Positions 24,580 to 33,856 of a stretch of DNA of 64,000 nt are shown piece by piece. The position numbers and the translations under genes are program-made. Location: NCBI GenBank assembly GCA_910587655.1, contig CAJUND010000001.1, forward strand, positions 199,708 to 263,707, written 5' to 3'. Position 1 is the first letter of the stretch. Each line of letters starts with the position of its first letter. The stretch is from an uncultured Agathobacter sp. GTDB lineage: Bacteria > Bacillota > Clostridia > Lachnospirales > Lachnospiraceae. The notes below the pieces were generated by a model. That model saw only the letters and a list, made by a program, of their open reading frames with translations, had not been told where the DNA came from and made no database searches.

Positions 24580-25401
24580 ATGGCTAAATATGCGGCAGCA
24601 GTTCAAATGGATTGTATTACCGGAGACCTAAAAGAAAATACAGAACATGTCATTGGTCTTCTGGAAAAAATGAAAAAGGAAGAACCGGAGCTTATTCTGG
24701 CGGTATTTCCGGAGATGGTTCTTTATGGATATGAGAGACTGTATGAAATATCCCAAAAATACGGACAGAATGAAATAGAGAGTTGTCTAAACAGAATTGC
24801 GCAAAAGTGTAAAAGTTTACAAATAAATGCGGTAGCCGGAGCTCCTTATTATGGAAAGAAGGGACTGGAAAATGCTTTATATTATTTGAATACAAGAGGA
24901 AAAGTACAGCATGTATATTCCAAGATACATCTGATTGAGATGGAAAGAAGCGTGTTCGTACCAGGAGATGCTTACGGAGTTTGCAGTACGGATTTTGGGA
25001 AGGCAGGTTTTCTAATCTGCTGGGACAGTGCTTTTGCAAAAACGGCGGAGACATATGTCAGAGCCGGGGCAGACTTTCTGATAGTAAGTGCGGCATGGGA
25101 AAGAGCATATGAACGGCAGTGGGAACTGGCTGTTTGCGGAAGGAGCTTTGATAATGATATTCCTATAATCGCTGCCAACCGGATTGGAAAGAGCGGCGAA
25201 CAGGAGCTTGCGGGGCATTCCATGATTACGGACTGCATGGGAAATACGATAGAAGCAGGTACAGCGGAAGAGGAAGCATATCTAATTGCAGATTTGCAGC
25301 AGATATTATCCAAAGAAAAACGCAAAGGATTTGGCTCGCAGACAGAGGAGCAGAAGGAAGAAGCCTGCTTTCAGGAGAATATCCGTACTTATGCAATGTA
25401 G
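24580..25401 (+). CDS. Carbon-nitrogen hydrolase (nitrilase superfamily amidase)
   Basis: 273 residues with the Glu-Lys-Cys triad of the superfamily: Glu in AVFPEMVLYGY, Lys in YSKIHLIE and Cys in LICWDSAFAKT. Relatives cleave C-N bonds in N-carbamoylputrescine, N-carbamoyl-beta-alanine, omega-amides and other amides. In this cluster it would fit hydrolysis of an amide or carbamoyl group of the imported compound or of a pathway side product. The start follows the ATPase stop immediately. Exact substrate unknown. Confidence 0.85.
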   Translation: MAKYAAAVQMDCITGDLKENTEHVIGLLEKMKKEEPELILAVFPEMVLYGYERLYEISQKYGQNEIESCLNRIAQKCKSLQINAVAGAPYYGKKGLENALYYLNTRGKVQHVYSKIHLIEMERSVFVPGDAYGVCSTDFGKAGFLICWDSAFAKTAETYVRAGADFLIVSAAWERAYERQWELAVCGRSFDNDIPIIAANRIGKSGEQELAGHSMITDCMGNTIEAGTAEEEAYLIADLQQILSKEKRKGFGSQTEEQKEEACFQENIRTYAM

Positions 25402-25415
25402 AAAGAAGGAAGAAA

Positions 25416-26579
25416 ATGAGTATAAACAGAATGGTATATACGGGAACCTCTTATTTTGGAGAGTTTGCAAGAAATGAAATAAAAACAGAAATCAATAAAC
25501 ACCACTGGAAGAAAGCATTTTTAATCTCGGACAAGGAGTTAATGAAATGCAGAATTGTAGAAAAGATTGAAAAGGTTTTAAAAGAAAACCAGACGCCATA
25601 CGAAACAGATACACAAGTAAAGCCCAATCCGACCATCGAGAATGTGATTGATGGTCTGAAGCTTTATAAAAAGAGCGGATGCGATTTTATTCTTGCAGTT
25701 GGCGGCGGCTCAGTAATTGATACGGCAAAGGCGGTTGCAGTGATTGCCAGTAACCCGGAGAATGCCGATGTGGTATCGTTAGAAGGCATGGATAAGAGCA
25801 GAAATCCGGCGGTTCCTGTTATTGCAGTGCCTACAACTGCAGGAACCGGTTCGGAAACCACAATGGATTTTGTTATTACCAATACAAAAGAAAAGCGCAA
25901 AATGGCATGTATGGATTCCAGGGTGGTTCCGGCAGCAGCTATTCTGGATACCGAAATTATGGCATCCCTGCCAGTGAAACTGACTGCGGCAACAGCTATG
26001 GACGCATTGACGCATGCAGTAGAATCATACTTATCATTAGGAGCATTTTCCTTTTCTGAAATGCTTTCTTTAAAGGCAGTAAATCTTATTTCAGAAAATT
26101 TTCTGAAAGTATTAAAAGAGCCGGATAATTATGAAGTGCGAAAAGAGCTTGCCATTGCACAGTATCTGGCAGGAATGAGTTTTACCAATGTGGGACTTGG
26201 AATCGTTCATTCTATGGCACATCCGTTAAGTGCATTTTATGATGTAGCGCATGGTGTTGCGAATGCATTGATTCTTCCTTATGTTTTAGAGTTTAATGCA
26301 GATTCCTGTATGGAAAAAATAAAGGAACTGGCCAGAGCGTTTGAGCCTGGGTTTGATGTGACCTTAGATGAAAAGGCAGCAGTAAAATGCTGTGTGGACA
26401 GAATCCGAAAGTTCAATACAGAGGCAAAACTTCCGCAGACGCTTGTGGAAATCGGGGTAAAAAAAGAGGACTTTAAGGCGCTGGCAGAGTCTGCATATAC
26501 AGATGCATCCACACCGGATAATCCGAGGGAAGTGAGTATACAGATACTGGAGTCTTTATATGAAAAGATGTATGAATAA
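25416..26579 (+). CDS. Iron-containing alcohol dehydrogenase, first copy (FucO-like)
   Basis: 387 residues of the Fe-ADH family: NAD-binding GGGSVIDTAKAVA, PTTAGTGSETT, and metal ligands in DALTHAVESYL, HSMAHPLSA and DVAHGVANA. It groups by eye with the FucO/4-hydroxybutyrate-dehydrogenase-like branch. It sits in unit 2 between the amidase and the class III aminotransferase. By context it would reduce the aldehyde formed from the amine product, giving an alcohol end product in fermentation. A GAAAGAAGGAAGA site precedes the ATG. Confidence 0.88.
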   Translation: MSINRMVYTGTSYFGEFARNEIKTEINKHHWKKAFLISDKELMKCRIVEKIEKVLKENQTPYETDTQVKPNPTIENVIDGLKLYKKSGCDFILAVGGGSVIDTAKAVAVIASNPENADVVSLEGMDKSRNPAVPVIAVPTTAGTGSETTMDFVITNTKEKRKMACMDSRVVPAAAILDTEIMASLPVKLTAATAMDALTHAVESYLSLGAFSFSEMLSLKAVNLISENFLKVLKEPDNYEVRKELAIAQYLAGMSFTNVGLGIVHSMAHPLSAFYDVAHGVANALILPYVLEFNADSCMEKIKELARAFEPGFDVTLDEKAAVKCCVDRIRKFNTEAKLPQTLVEIGVKKEDFKALAESAYTDASTPDNPREVSIQILESLYEKMYE

Positions 26580-26608
26580 ATCAGGAGAGAAGAAAGGAAG
26601 AGTTTCAT

Positions 26609-27991
26609 ATGTTAAGAGAGGAATTACCAGAGATTATTACAGGACAGGTTCCGGGACCAAAAGCAGAGGCACTATTAAAGAAAAGGGACGGGGCATTGCC
26701 AAAGGCATTATGCGGATATACCTATCCGATCTGCATTAAGCGTGGGGAGGGGGCCGTTTTAGAAGATATAGATGGAAATAAATATCTTGATTTCATAGGC
26801 GGCGTCGGTGTTTTGAATATTGGTTATTCCAGGCCTGAGGTAGTGGAAGCGGTAAAAAAACAGGCGGAAAAATATTTTCACTGCATCTTTAATGTAGTAG
26901 CACATGAAGGATATATTGAACTGGCAGAAAAGTTTGATGAGCTTATGCCGTGCCGCGGGGAAAAGAAAAAGACTTTTTTTGCAAACAGCGGGGCGGAAGC
27001 AGATGAAAATGCGATTAAAGTTGCAAAAGCCTATACCGGGCGGAAGGGTGTGATTTGTTTTTCAGGAGCATTTCATGGAAGAACAAATCTCACCATGGCA
27101 CTCACTGCAAAGAAGTCTTATGCACTGGGAATGGGACCGTTTCCATCTGATATTTACCGTGCGGAATTTCCCTACCTGTACCGTGCTCCAAAGGGATACA
27201 GCGAAAAAGAGGCCGTGCAGTATTATATTGATAAATTGGAAAAAATATTTGATGAGGCGTCTCCGGCGAAAGAGATTGCTGCAATTTTAGTGGAACCGGT
27301 TCAGGGAGAGGGCGGATTTGTTCCTGCGCCAATAGAATGGGTAAAGGCAGTCCGGAAAATCTGTGATGAAAACGGAATTCTGCTGATTGCAGATGAGGTA
27401 CAGTGCGGGAACTGCCGCAGTGGGAAATATTTTGCTTCAGAGTACTGGAAAGATGCGGACGCAGCGCCGGATATTATTACAACTGCGAAATCTATGGGAG
27501 CGGGAGTACCAATCAGCGCGATTACGGCAAGTGCAGAGATTATGGATGCAGTCCCTGCAGGAACGATTGGCGGTACTTATTGTGGAAATCCTCTTGCATG
27601 TGCGGCAGCATTAAAAGTCATGGAAATCATGAAGGCAGAAAATTATGCCGGTAAAGCACTGGAAATCGGGAATATGGTCATGAAGCGCTGCAATGAATTA
27701 AAAGAAAAGTATGAAGAGGTGGGAGATGTCCGCGGTCTCGGCTCCATGATTGGAATAGAATTTGTAAAGACAAAGGCAGGCAAAGAGCCATATCCGGAAT
27801 TTGTTTCCCAAATGATCCAGAATGCACTGCAAAGGGGACTGATGCTGGAAAACGCTGGTTCTTACGGAAATGTAATCCGTTTTCTGGCGCCGCTTTGTAT
27901 CACAAAAGAACAACTGGAAAAAGGATTGGATATTTTTGAAGAGGCATTTAAAGATACCCGGAAGCAGATGAAGAAACAGGGGGCAGCATGA
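26609..27991 (+). CDS. Class III PLP aminotransferase
   Basis: 460 residues, full length. Motifs: NSGAEADENAIKVAK, FSGAFHGRT, LVEPVQGEGG, LLIADEVQCG (PLP ring Asp) and TAKSMGAGVPISA with the PLP-binding Lys. The class contains GABA, beta-alanine, taurine, putrescine and ornithine aminotransferases. In the cluster it is the expected step after urea release, converting the freed omega-amine to an aldehyde. The stop overlaps the second alcohol dehydrogenase by 4 nt. Specificity is not visible by eye. Confidence 0.92.
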   Translation: MLREELPEIITGQVPGPKAEALLKKRDGALPKALCGYTYPICIKRGEGAVLEDIDGNKYLDFIGGVGVLNIGYSRPEVVEAVKKQAEKYFHCIFNVVAHEGYIELAEKFDELMPCRGEKKKTFFANSGAEADENAIKVAKAYTGRKGVICFSGAFHGRTNLTMALTAKKSYALGMGPFPSDIYRAEFPYLYRAPKGYSEKEAVQYYIDKLEKIFDEASPAKEIAAILVEPVQGEGGFVPAPIEWVKAVRKICDENGILLIADEVQCGNCRSGKYFASEYWKDADAAPDIITTAKSMGAGVPISAITASAEIMDAVPAGTIGGTYCGNPLACAAALKVMEIMKAENYAGKALEIGNMVMKRCNELKEKYEEVGDVRGLGSMIGIEFVKTKAGKEPYPEFVSQMIQNALQRGLMLENAGSYGNVIRFLAPLCITKEQLEKGLDIFEEAFKDTRKQMKKQGAA

Positions 27992-29127
27992 TGGAGTTTC
28001 ATTATTATTTACCTGTTAATCTGGTATTTGGAAGGGGAAGTGTGGGTAAGATTGGAGCGGTTGTCTCCAAATATGGGAAAAAGGCACTGCTCGTTACAGG
28101 ACAAAGCAGTACAAAAAAATCAGGATTATTAGACAGGGTGATTAAATATTTAGAGAAAGAAGGGATAGACAGTACTGTATTTAACAAGGTAAGACAAAAT
28201 CCGCTTACGACCACGGCGGAGGATGCTGCCAGACTGGCAAAAGCACAAAGATGTGATATGGTAATCGGCTTAGGCGGAGGAAGCATTATGGACTGTGCGA
28301 AAGCAGCAGCATTTCTGGCGGTAAATGACGGTGATATCAGTGATTACATATTTAATCGTTTAGAGAGCGATACTGCATTACCAGTCATACTGGTTCCAAC
28401 GACCTGCGGAACCGGAAGCGAAGGAAATGGTTTTGCAGTTCTGACCAATCCTGAAAACGGTGATAAGAAATCGTTACGCTGCAATGCAATCATAGCAAAA
28501 GCATCCATTATTGATTCTGAATGTATGATGACCATGCCCAAAGGAATTCTGGCAAGTGTAGGCTTTGATGCATTCTGCCATTGCATGGAGGCGTATATCA
28601 GTAAAATCGGACAGCCCTTTACCGATATGATGAGTATTTACGGAATGGAGCAGTTAGGAAGGTGTCTGCCTTTACTGTATGAGGGGGAAAATGATCCTGA
28701 GGCATGGGATGCAGTCAGCCTTGCGAGTACAATCGGGGGGATGGTGATAAATACAGCGGGGGTAACACTTCCGCATGGAATGGAACATCCCGCAAGCGGC
28801 CTTCGGGACATTGTGCATGGAAGGGGGCTCGCGGCAATTACACCGGTGGTCATGGAAGAAAGTATTCATGGATGTCCTGAAAAATTCGCAAAAATATCCC
28901 AGTGTCTGGGTGGGAAAGATGAGAATGACTGCACGGAAAGGATTCGTGAATTTCTGGATAAATTGCAGCTTACAACTACTCTGGGCGAACTTGGAATCAG
29001 ACCAGAGGATGTGGACTGGATGACAGAAAACTGCATGAAGGTGTCGGCGGCGGGGATTTCCTGCCATCCGGTTACCTTTAGCCGTTTGGGAATTAAGGAT
29101 TTGTATATGAAAGCATTATATGATTAA
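27988..29127 (+). CDS. Iron-containing alcohol dehydrogenase, second copy (butanol-dehydrogenase-like)
   Basis: 379 residues. GLGGGSIMDCAKA, PTTCGTGSEGN, and metal-ligand motifs GFDAFCHCMEAY, HGMEHPAS and DIVHGRGLA mark an Fe-ADH. The sequence is clearly different from the first copy at 25416, so this is not a recent duplication. Two Fe-ADHs flank the aminotransferase. They may act on different aldehydes, or use different cofactors. An ATGA overlap joins it to the aminotransferase. Confidence 0.88.
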   Translation: MMEFHYYLPVNLVFGRGSVGKIGAVVSKYGKKALLVTGQSSTKKSGLLDRVIKYLEKEGIDSTVFNKVRQNPLTTTAEDAARLAKAQRCDMVIGLGGGSIMDCAKAAAFLAVNDGDISDYIFNRLESDTALPVILVPTTCGTGSEGNGFAVLTNPENGDKKSLRCNAIIAKASIIDSECMMTMPKGILASVGFDAFCHCMEAYISKIGQPFTDMMSIYGMEQLGRCLPLLYEGENDPEAWDAVSLASTIGGMVINTAGVTLPHGMEHPASGLRDIVHGRGLAAITPVVMEESIHGCPEKFAKISQCLGGKDENDCTERIREFLDKLQLTTTLGELGIRPEDVDWMTENCMKVSAAGISCHPVTFSRLGIKDLYMKALYD

Positions 29128-29142
29128 AGGAGGGCTTTGAAT

Positions 29143-29562
29143 ATGTCATGTTTTTTAGTACCTGTAACCGAAGCTGTCGTTTCTTCTATGGTGACAAAAG
29201 CAGTGCAGGCAAAAGAGAAAAAGAGGCATAATACTGCAGAAACTGGAGAAATGTTAATTGAAGAAGAAAAAATACTACCGTTTTCACATAAGCTGAAATG
29301 GCTGAACTCCATGTTATGGGGAGGTTCCTGCCTTCTTGCCTTTGAGCATATATGGCATGGCGAGTTAGTGCCGTGGTTTCCGTTCCTTACGGCGGCCGGC
29401 AGTCCGGATAAAGTAATAGAGATGTTACATGAAATGTCTACAGTTGGCGTTTCAATGGCGGCACTGGTGACAGCAGTCTGGGCAGGAATGGTTGCAGTAA
29501 CAAATGTCATCGAAAAACGTTTGAAGCAGATAATGCAGCCTGACAGAGGAGGGGTACAATGA
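29143..29562 (+). CDS. Uncharacterised membrane protein A
   Basis: 139 residues, not recognised. AAAGGAGGG lies 8 nt before the ATG. Residues 1-50 are polar with a Val/Thr start (CFLVPVTEAVVSSMVTKAV) that could form a short helix. A hydrophobic segment (LNSMLWGGSCLLAFEHIW) and a second (VGVSMAALVTAVWAGMVAVTNVI) follow, with a basic C-terminus. HIWHGE contains His residues that could bind metal. It overlaps the next membrane gene by 4 nt, so the two probably form a pair. Embedded in a catabolic operon, it could be an exporter, an ammonium or nickel channel partner, or a membrane anchor. Confidence 0.7.
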   Translation: MSCFLVPVTEAVVSSMVTKAVQAKEKKRHNTAETGEMLIEEEKILPFSHKLKWLNSMLWGGSCLLAFEHIWHGELVPWFPFLTAAGSPDKVIEMLHEMSTVGVSMAALVTAVWAGMVAVTNVIEKRLKQIMQPDRGGVQ

Positions 29563-29882
29563 CATTGCTGACGGCTGTTTTTGCGGCAATCATTACAACT
29601 GTCATCTGGTATTTCAAAGACGGAAGAAACCATATGAAAACCGGTAGTTTGGCATTAATGTACTGGGGAGCTTCGATTATGTGGTTTGTGGATGCTGTTT
29701 TCGGGTTTGCGGAAAAGAAGACAGAATATTTTATCCCTTCACCGGCAGAAATGCTGAATGGTTTTTTTCTCGGCATGTCCGTTATTGCACTGGGGTTATT
29801 GATTTGGCTGATTATGTTTTTGGCAGTGGATTCAAAAGGTGTGATCAGGCAGGCGCTTCATAAGACAAAAAAACACTTATAG
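29559..29882 (+). CDS. Uncharacterised membrane protein B
   Basis: 107 residues, not recognised, with three predicted membrane segments (about 1-17, 31-50, 70-92) and a basic tail (RQALHKTKKHL). The start ATG overlaps the stop of membrane protein A. Small paired hydrophobic proteins of about 100-140 residues with 4-nt overlaps recall two-component small multidrug or ion transporters, but no SMR motif (such as the conserved Glu in TM1) is apparent. Its position before the aldehyde dehydrogenase and urease suggests a role in product movement. Confidence 0.7.
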   Translation: MTLLTAVFAAIITTVIWYFKDGRNHMKTGSLALMYWGASIMWFVDAVFGFAEKKTEYFIPSPAEMLNGFFLGMSVIALGLLIWLIMFLAVDSKGVIRQALHKTKKHL

Positions 29883-29949
29883 TTATCTGCAAACAGAATC
29901 TGGGAGAAAGGAGAAATCCGGTCACTTTTTAATAGGGCGGGATATACGA

Positions 29950-31446
29950 ATGCAGATGGAACAGAAAAAGACATACATAAATGGAAAATGGATAAATGGA
30001 ACATCAAAGAAAACCTTACAGTCTGTTAATCCGGCAACAGGAGAGGTTTTGGCTGAGATAAAGGAAAATGGCATAGAAGATGTAAAAAAAGCAATTGAAG
30101 CTGCAAAACATTCTTTTTATATCACAAGAGAGTGGCGGGATATGGACACCCAGAGCCGGAGTGATATTTTGCTTAAAATTGCAGATATGGTGGAAGAAAA
30201 ATCAGAAGAAATTGCAAAAACGGAATCCATGGATAACGGAAAACCACTGAGGGAGGCAGAAGCGGATGTGGATGATGCCGTTCACTGTTTTCGCTATTAT
30301 GCAGGTTTGATTCGCACTCCGCAGGGGGGAGTTTATGGCGTGAACAGTAATTTTGGAAGGATGCATTCCTATGAAGTGTATGAACCGGCAGGAGTGTGTG
30401 CCCTGATAACCCCCTGGAATTTTCCGTTTTTAATGGGGGTATGGAAACTTGCCCCGGCTTTGGCTGCGGGAAACAGTATTATCTTTAAACCAAGTTCGGA
30501 AACGGTGCTGTCTGTTATAAAGCTGTTTGAAATATTTGAAAAAGCGGGACTGCCGGAAGGAACTGTAAATCTGGTAATCGGACCTGGAAGCATGGTAGGA
30601 AATTATCTGGCGGAAAGCAGGGATGTAGATATGGTGTCGTTTACCGGAAGCACTGCGGCAGGACAAAGTATTATGCGAGCGGCGGCAGGAAATGTTAAAA
30701 AAATCGGTTTAGAGCTTGGCGGGAAATCCCCGAATATTATTTTTGCGGATACCGATTTGGAATCGGCAGTGGAGTGGGCAATGATAGGGATTTTTTTCAA
30801 TCAGGGAGAGGTCTGCTGTGCGGGTTCCAGAATTATTATAGAAAGCTCCATAAAAGATGAATTTGTAAAACGGCTTGCAGAACGTGCGGAGAAAATGACA
30901 CTTGGAAATCCTGTTGATAACCCGGATATGGGACCTCTGGTTTCTGAAAAGCATATGCAGGAGGTGCTGTCATATGTTGAAACCGGAAAGAAAGAGGGAG
31001 CGAGGCTTGTGTGCGGAGGCTGTCGTTATACAGAAGGTGACTGCGCAAACGGATATTTTGTGCGTCCTGCGATTTTTGATGAGTGCACTGCTGATATGCG
31101 GATTGTAAGGGAAGAAATTTTTGGACCGGTGGTAACGATACAGACTTTTGAAACGGAAGATGAGGCAGTTTCACTTGCAAACGATACCGTTTATGGTCTG
31201 GCAGGAGCAGTATTTACGAATGATATTACGCGGGCAATGCGTGTAATCAGGGAAATCCGTGCGGGTATTACATGGATTAACTGTTATAATCCGGCATTTT
31301 CTGAAGCTCCATGGGGAGGTTATAAAATGAGCGGGATTGGCAGGGAGCTTGGTAAGCACGGACTGGAAGAGTACCAGGAAGTGAAACAGATAAATATAAA
31401 TCTGACTCCGGGTGCGCCGGGGTGGTATGGCCAGGAGGTATTGTAA
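29950..31446 (+). CDS. Aldehyde dehydrogenase family protein
   Basis: 498 residues, full length, with the NAD(P) site FTGSTAAGQ, catalytic Glu in GLELGGKSPNII and catalytic Cys in NQGEVCCAGSR. It looks like a non-acylating betaine/gamma-aminobutyraldehyde-type dehydrogenase. In the inferred pathway it oxidises the aldehyde made by the aminotransferase to a carboxylic acid. Its TAA overlaps the ATG of the urease gamma-beta gene by one base, so it is translationally coupled to urease. ATG at 29956 is an alternative start. Confidence 0.9.
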   Translation: MQMEQKKTYINGKWINGTSKKTLQSVNPATGEVLAEIKENGIEDVKKAIEAAKHSFYITREWRDMDTQSRSDILLKIADMVEEKSEEIAKTESMDNGKPLREAEADVDDAVHCFRYYAGLIRTPQGGVYGVNSNFGRMHSYEVYEPAGVCALITPWNFPFLMGVWKLAPALAAGNSIIFKPSSETVLSVIKLFEIFEKAGLPEGTVNLVIGPGSMVGNYLAESRDVDMVSFTGSTAAGQSIMRAAAGNVKKIGLELGGKSPNIIFADTDLESAVEWAMIGIFFNQGEVCCAGSRIIIESSIKDEFVKRLAERAEKMTLGNPVDNPDMGPLVSEKHMQEVLSYVETGKKEGARLVCGGCRYTEGDCANGYFVRPAIFDECTADMRIVREEIFGPVVTIQTFETEDEAVSLANDTVYGLAGAVFTNDITRAMRVIREIRAGITWINCYNPAFSEAPWGGYKMSGIGRELGKHGLEEYQEVKQININLTPGAPGWYGQEVL

Positions 31447-32138
31447 TGCATTTAACGCCAAGAGAAACCGATAAATTAATGCTTCATCTTGCCGGAATGG
31501 TTGCAAAGGAACGGAAAGAACGGGGGTTAAAGCTGAATTACCCGGAAGCCATTGCCTACATCAGTTCAGAACTGCTGGAACTGGCAAGAGACGGACACAG
31601 TGTAACGGAACTCATGAGTATGGGCGCCAGGATGCTTTCAGAGGATGATGTAATGGATGGTGTCCCGGCAATGATTCATGAGATACAACTGGAAGCGACG
31701 TTTCCGGACGGAACAAAGCTTGTGACTGTACATAATCCGATTATGGGAAATGGTAAAGAAGTACCGGGTGACCTTATGCCAAAAGAGGGGGAAATTGAGT
31801 TAAATGCAGGGAAGGATACTGCACAGATACAGGTTATGAACACTGCTGACCGTCCCGTCCAGGTAGGTTCCCATTTTCATTTTTTTGAAGCCAATAAAGC
31901 GCTTAAGTTCCAGAGGGAGCGTGCTTACGGAATGCGCCTGGATATTCCGGCGGGAACGGCTGTGCGTTTTGAACCGGGAGAGACCCGGCGTGTCAGTCTG
32001 GTAGAAATCGGCGGAGACAGAACAGGCCATGGGCTCAATGGTCTGACAGAAGGCAAAATGGATGATGCCGGTATCCGAAAAGCGGCTTTTAGGGCGGTTG
32101 AAGAAAAAGAATTTAAGGGGGCTGGAACCGATGTATAA
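31446..32138 (+). CDS. ureAB: Urease gamma-beta fusion subunit (UreAB)
   Basis: 230 residues. Residues 1-100 are the gamma subunit (HLTPRETDKLMLHLAG, LNYPEAIAYISSELLE) and residues about 105-225 the beta subunit (VGSHFHFFEANKALKF, RFEPGETRRVSLVEIGG). In most bacteria these are separate ureA and ureB genes. A fusion is known in Helicobacter and some other lineages. The ATG shares a base with the ALDH stop, and the 3' end overlaps ureC by 8 nt. Together with UreC it forms the catalytic core that hydrolyses urea to ammonia and carbamate. Confidence 0.95.
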   Translation: MHLTPRETDKLMLHLAGMVAKERKERGLKLNYPEAIAYISSELLELARDGHSVTELMSMGARMLSEDDVMDGVPAMIHEIQLEATFPDGTKLVTVHNPIMGNGKEVPGDLMPKEGEIELNAGKDTAQIQVMNTADRPVQVGSHFHFFEANKALKFQRERAYGMRLDIPAGTAVRFEPGETRRVSLVEIGGDRTGHGLNGLTEGKMDDAGIRKAAFRAVEEKEFKGAGTDV

Positions 32139-33843
32139 GATGAGCAGGGCAAAATATGCAGATATGTACGGAACTACAACGGGCGACCGGATACGCCTGG
32201 CGGACACATCTTTACTTATTGAAATAGAAAAAGATTATGCTGTATATGGGGAAGAAGCAAAATTCGGCGGTGGAAAGTCCATTCGTGACGGAATGGGGCA
32301 GTCCTGCAGGATTAGGGACAAAGACTGTCCGGATACCGTCATCACCAGTGCAGTTATTATAGATTACTGGGGAATTGTAAAAGCGGATATTGGAATAAAA
32401 GATGGAAAGATATGCGGAATTGGAAAAGCCGGCAATCCCGATATTATGGACGGGGTGGACAAAAACCTGGTTATAGGTGCAGGAACGGAAATCATTGCCG
32501 GGGAAGGGCTTATTGTAACCGCTGGCGGACTGGATACACATATTCATTTTATCAGTCCGACCCAGGCGGAAACTGCATTGTATAGTGGGATTACCACCAT
32601 GATAGGAGGCGGAACCGGTCCTTCTGACGGCACGAATGCCACAACCTGTACGCCGGGGCGTTTTAATATTGAAAAAATGTTGGAAGCTTCGGAAGAACTT
32701 CCGGTGAATCTGGGTTATCTTGGAAAAGGAAATTCATCTGACCGCTATACGCTGGCAGAGCAGATTGAAGCAGGAGCATGCGGATTAAAGCTTCATGAAG
32801 ACTGGGGCTCTACTCCGGCAGCAATTAATAACTGTCTTAATGTTTGTGATGAATATGATGTACAGGCATCGATTCATACGGACACCCTGAATGAAGCCGG
32901 ATTTGTGGAAGATACACTGGCAGCATTTAAAGGAAGGACGATTCATACTTATCATACCGAGGGTGCGGGCGGGGGACATGCACCTGATATTATTCGTGCT
33001 GCGGCATTTCCCAATGTGCTTCCTTCTTCCACAAATCCCACAATGCCGTATACAGTAAATACGCTGGATGAACATCTGGACATGCTGATGGTATGCCATC
33101 ACCTGGATCAAAAGGTGCCGGAGGACATCGCTTTTGCTGATTCCAGAATCCGGCCGGAAACCATTGCCGCGGAAGATGTACTGCATGATATGGGGATTTT
33201 TTCCATGATGAGTTCGGATTCCCAGGCAATGGGGCGTGTGGGGGAGGTGATTACACGTACATGGCAGACAGCAGACAAAATGAAAAAGCAGCGCGGAATA
33301 CTGCCGGAGGACAGCGCATATAACGATAACTTCCGGGTAAAACGTTATATTGCAAAATATACAATAAATCCTGCTATCACGCACGGGGTATTCGGCTATA
33401 TCGGTTCTGTGGAAACGGGAAAAATGGCGGACCTGGTATTGTGGAAGCCGGCATTGTTTGGAGTAAAACCGGAAATGATTGTTAAAGGAGGATTTATTAT
33501 AGCATCCAGAATGGGCGATGCCAATGCTTCTATTCCGACCCCGCAGCCCGTGGTATATACCAGAATGTTTGGCGCGTATGGACTTGCACGAAAAAATACC
33601 TGCATTACATTTGTGTCAGAAGCTGCTTTTCATGCGGGGATTAAAGAAAAATTATCCTTACAGCGTCAGGTACTTCCGGTGGGAAACTGCAGAAGTATTG
33701 GAAAAAAGAATATGAAAAATAATGACGTACTTGCAGATATACAGGTAAACCCTGAGAATTATGAAGTGCGGGTAAACGGAGAAAAGATTTCCTGTGAGGC
33801 AGCGGGCGAACTTCCGCTTGCCCAGAGATATTATTTATTTTAG
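32131..33843 (+). CDS. ureC: Urease alpha subunit, nickel metalloenzyme
   Basis: 570 residues, expected length. The ATG at 32131, preceded by TAAGGGGG, gives MYKMSRAKYADMYGTTTGDR. Active site: DTHIHF, the carbamylated Lys in CGLKLHEDWG, HTYHTEGAGGGHAPD, the flap Cys-His in MVCHHLDQ and the Asp in MMSSDSQAMGRVGE. All nickel ligands expected for an active enzyme are present. It is the catalytic subunit of the urease encoded with the ureohydrolase and ABC transporter. Confidence 0.97.
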   Translation: MYKMSRAKYADMYGTTTGDRIRLADTSLLIEIEKDYAVYGEEAKFGGGKSIRDGMGQSCRIRDKDCPDTVITSAVIIDYWGIVKADIGIKDGKICGIGKAGNPDIMDGVDKNLVIGAGTEIIAGEGLIVTAGGLDTHIHFISPTQAETALYSGITTMIGGGTGPSDGTNATTCTPGRFNIEKMLEASEELPVNLGYLGKGNSSDRYTLAEQIEAGACGLKLHEDWGSTPAAINNCLNVCDEYDVQASIHTDTLNEAGFVEDTLAAFKGRTIHTYHTEGAGGGHAPDIIRAAAFPNVLPSSTNPTMPYTVNTLDEHLDMLMVCHHLDQKVPEDIAFADSRIRPETIAAEDVLHDMGIFSMMSSDSQAMGRVGEVITRTWQTADKMKKQRGILPEDSAYNDNFRVKRYIAKYTINPAITHGVFGYIGSVETGKMADLVLWKPALFGVKPEMIVKGGFIIASRMGDANASIPTPQPVVYTRMFGAYGLARKNTCITFVSEAAFHAGIKEKLSLQRQVLPVGNCRSIGKKNMKNNDVLADIQVNPENYEVRVNGEKISCEAAGELPLAQRYYLF

Positions 33844-33856
33844 AAAGCGTGCGAAT

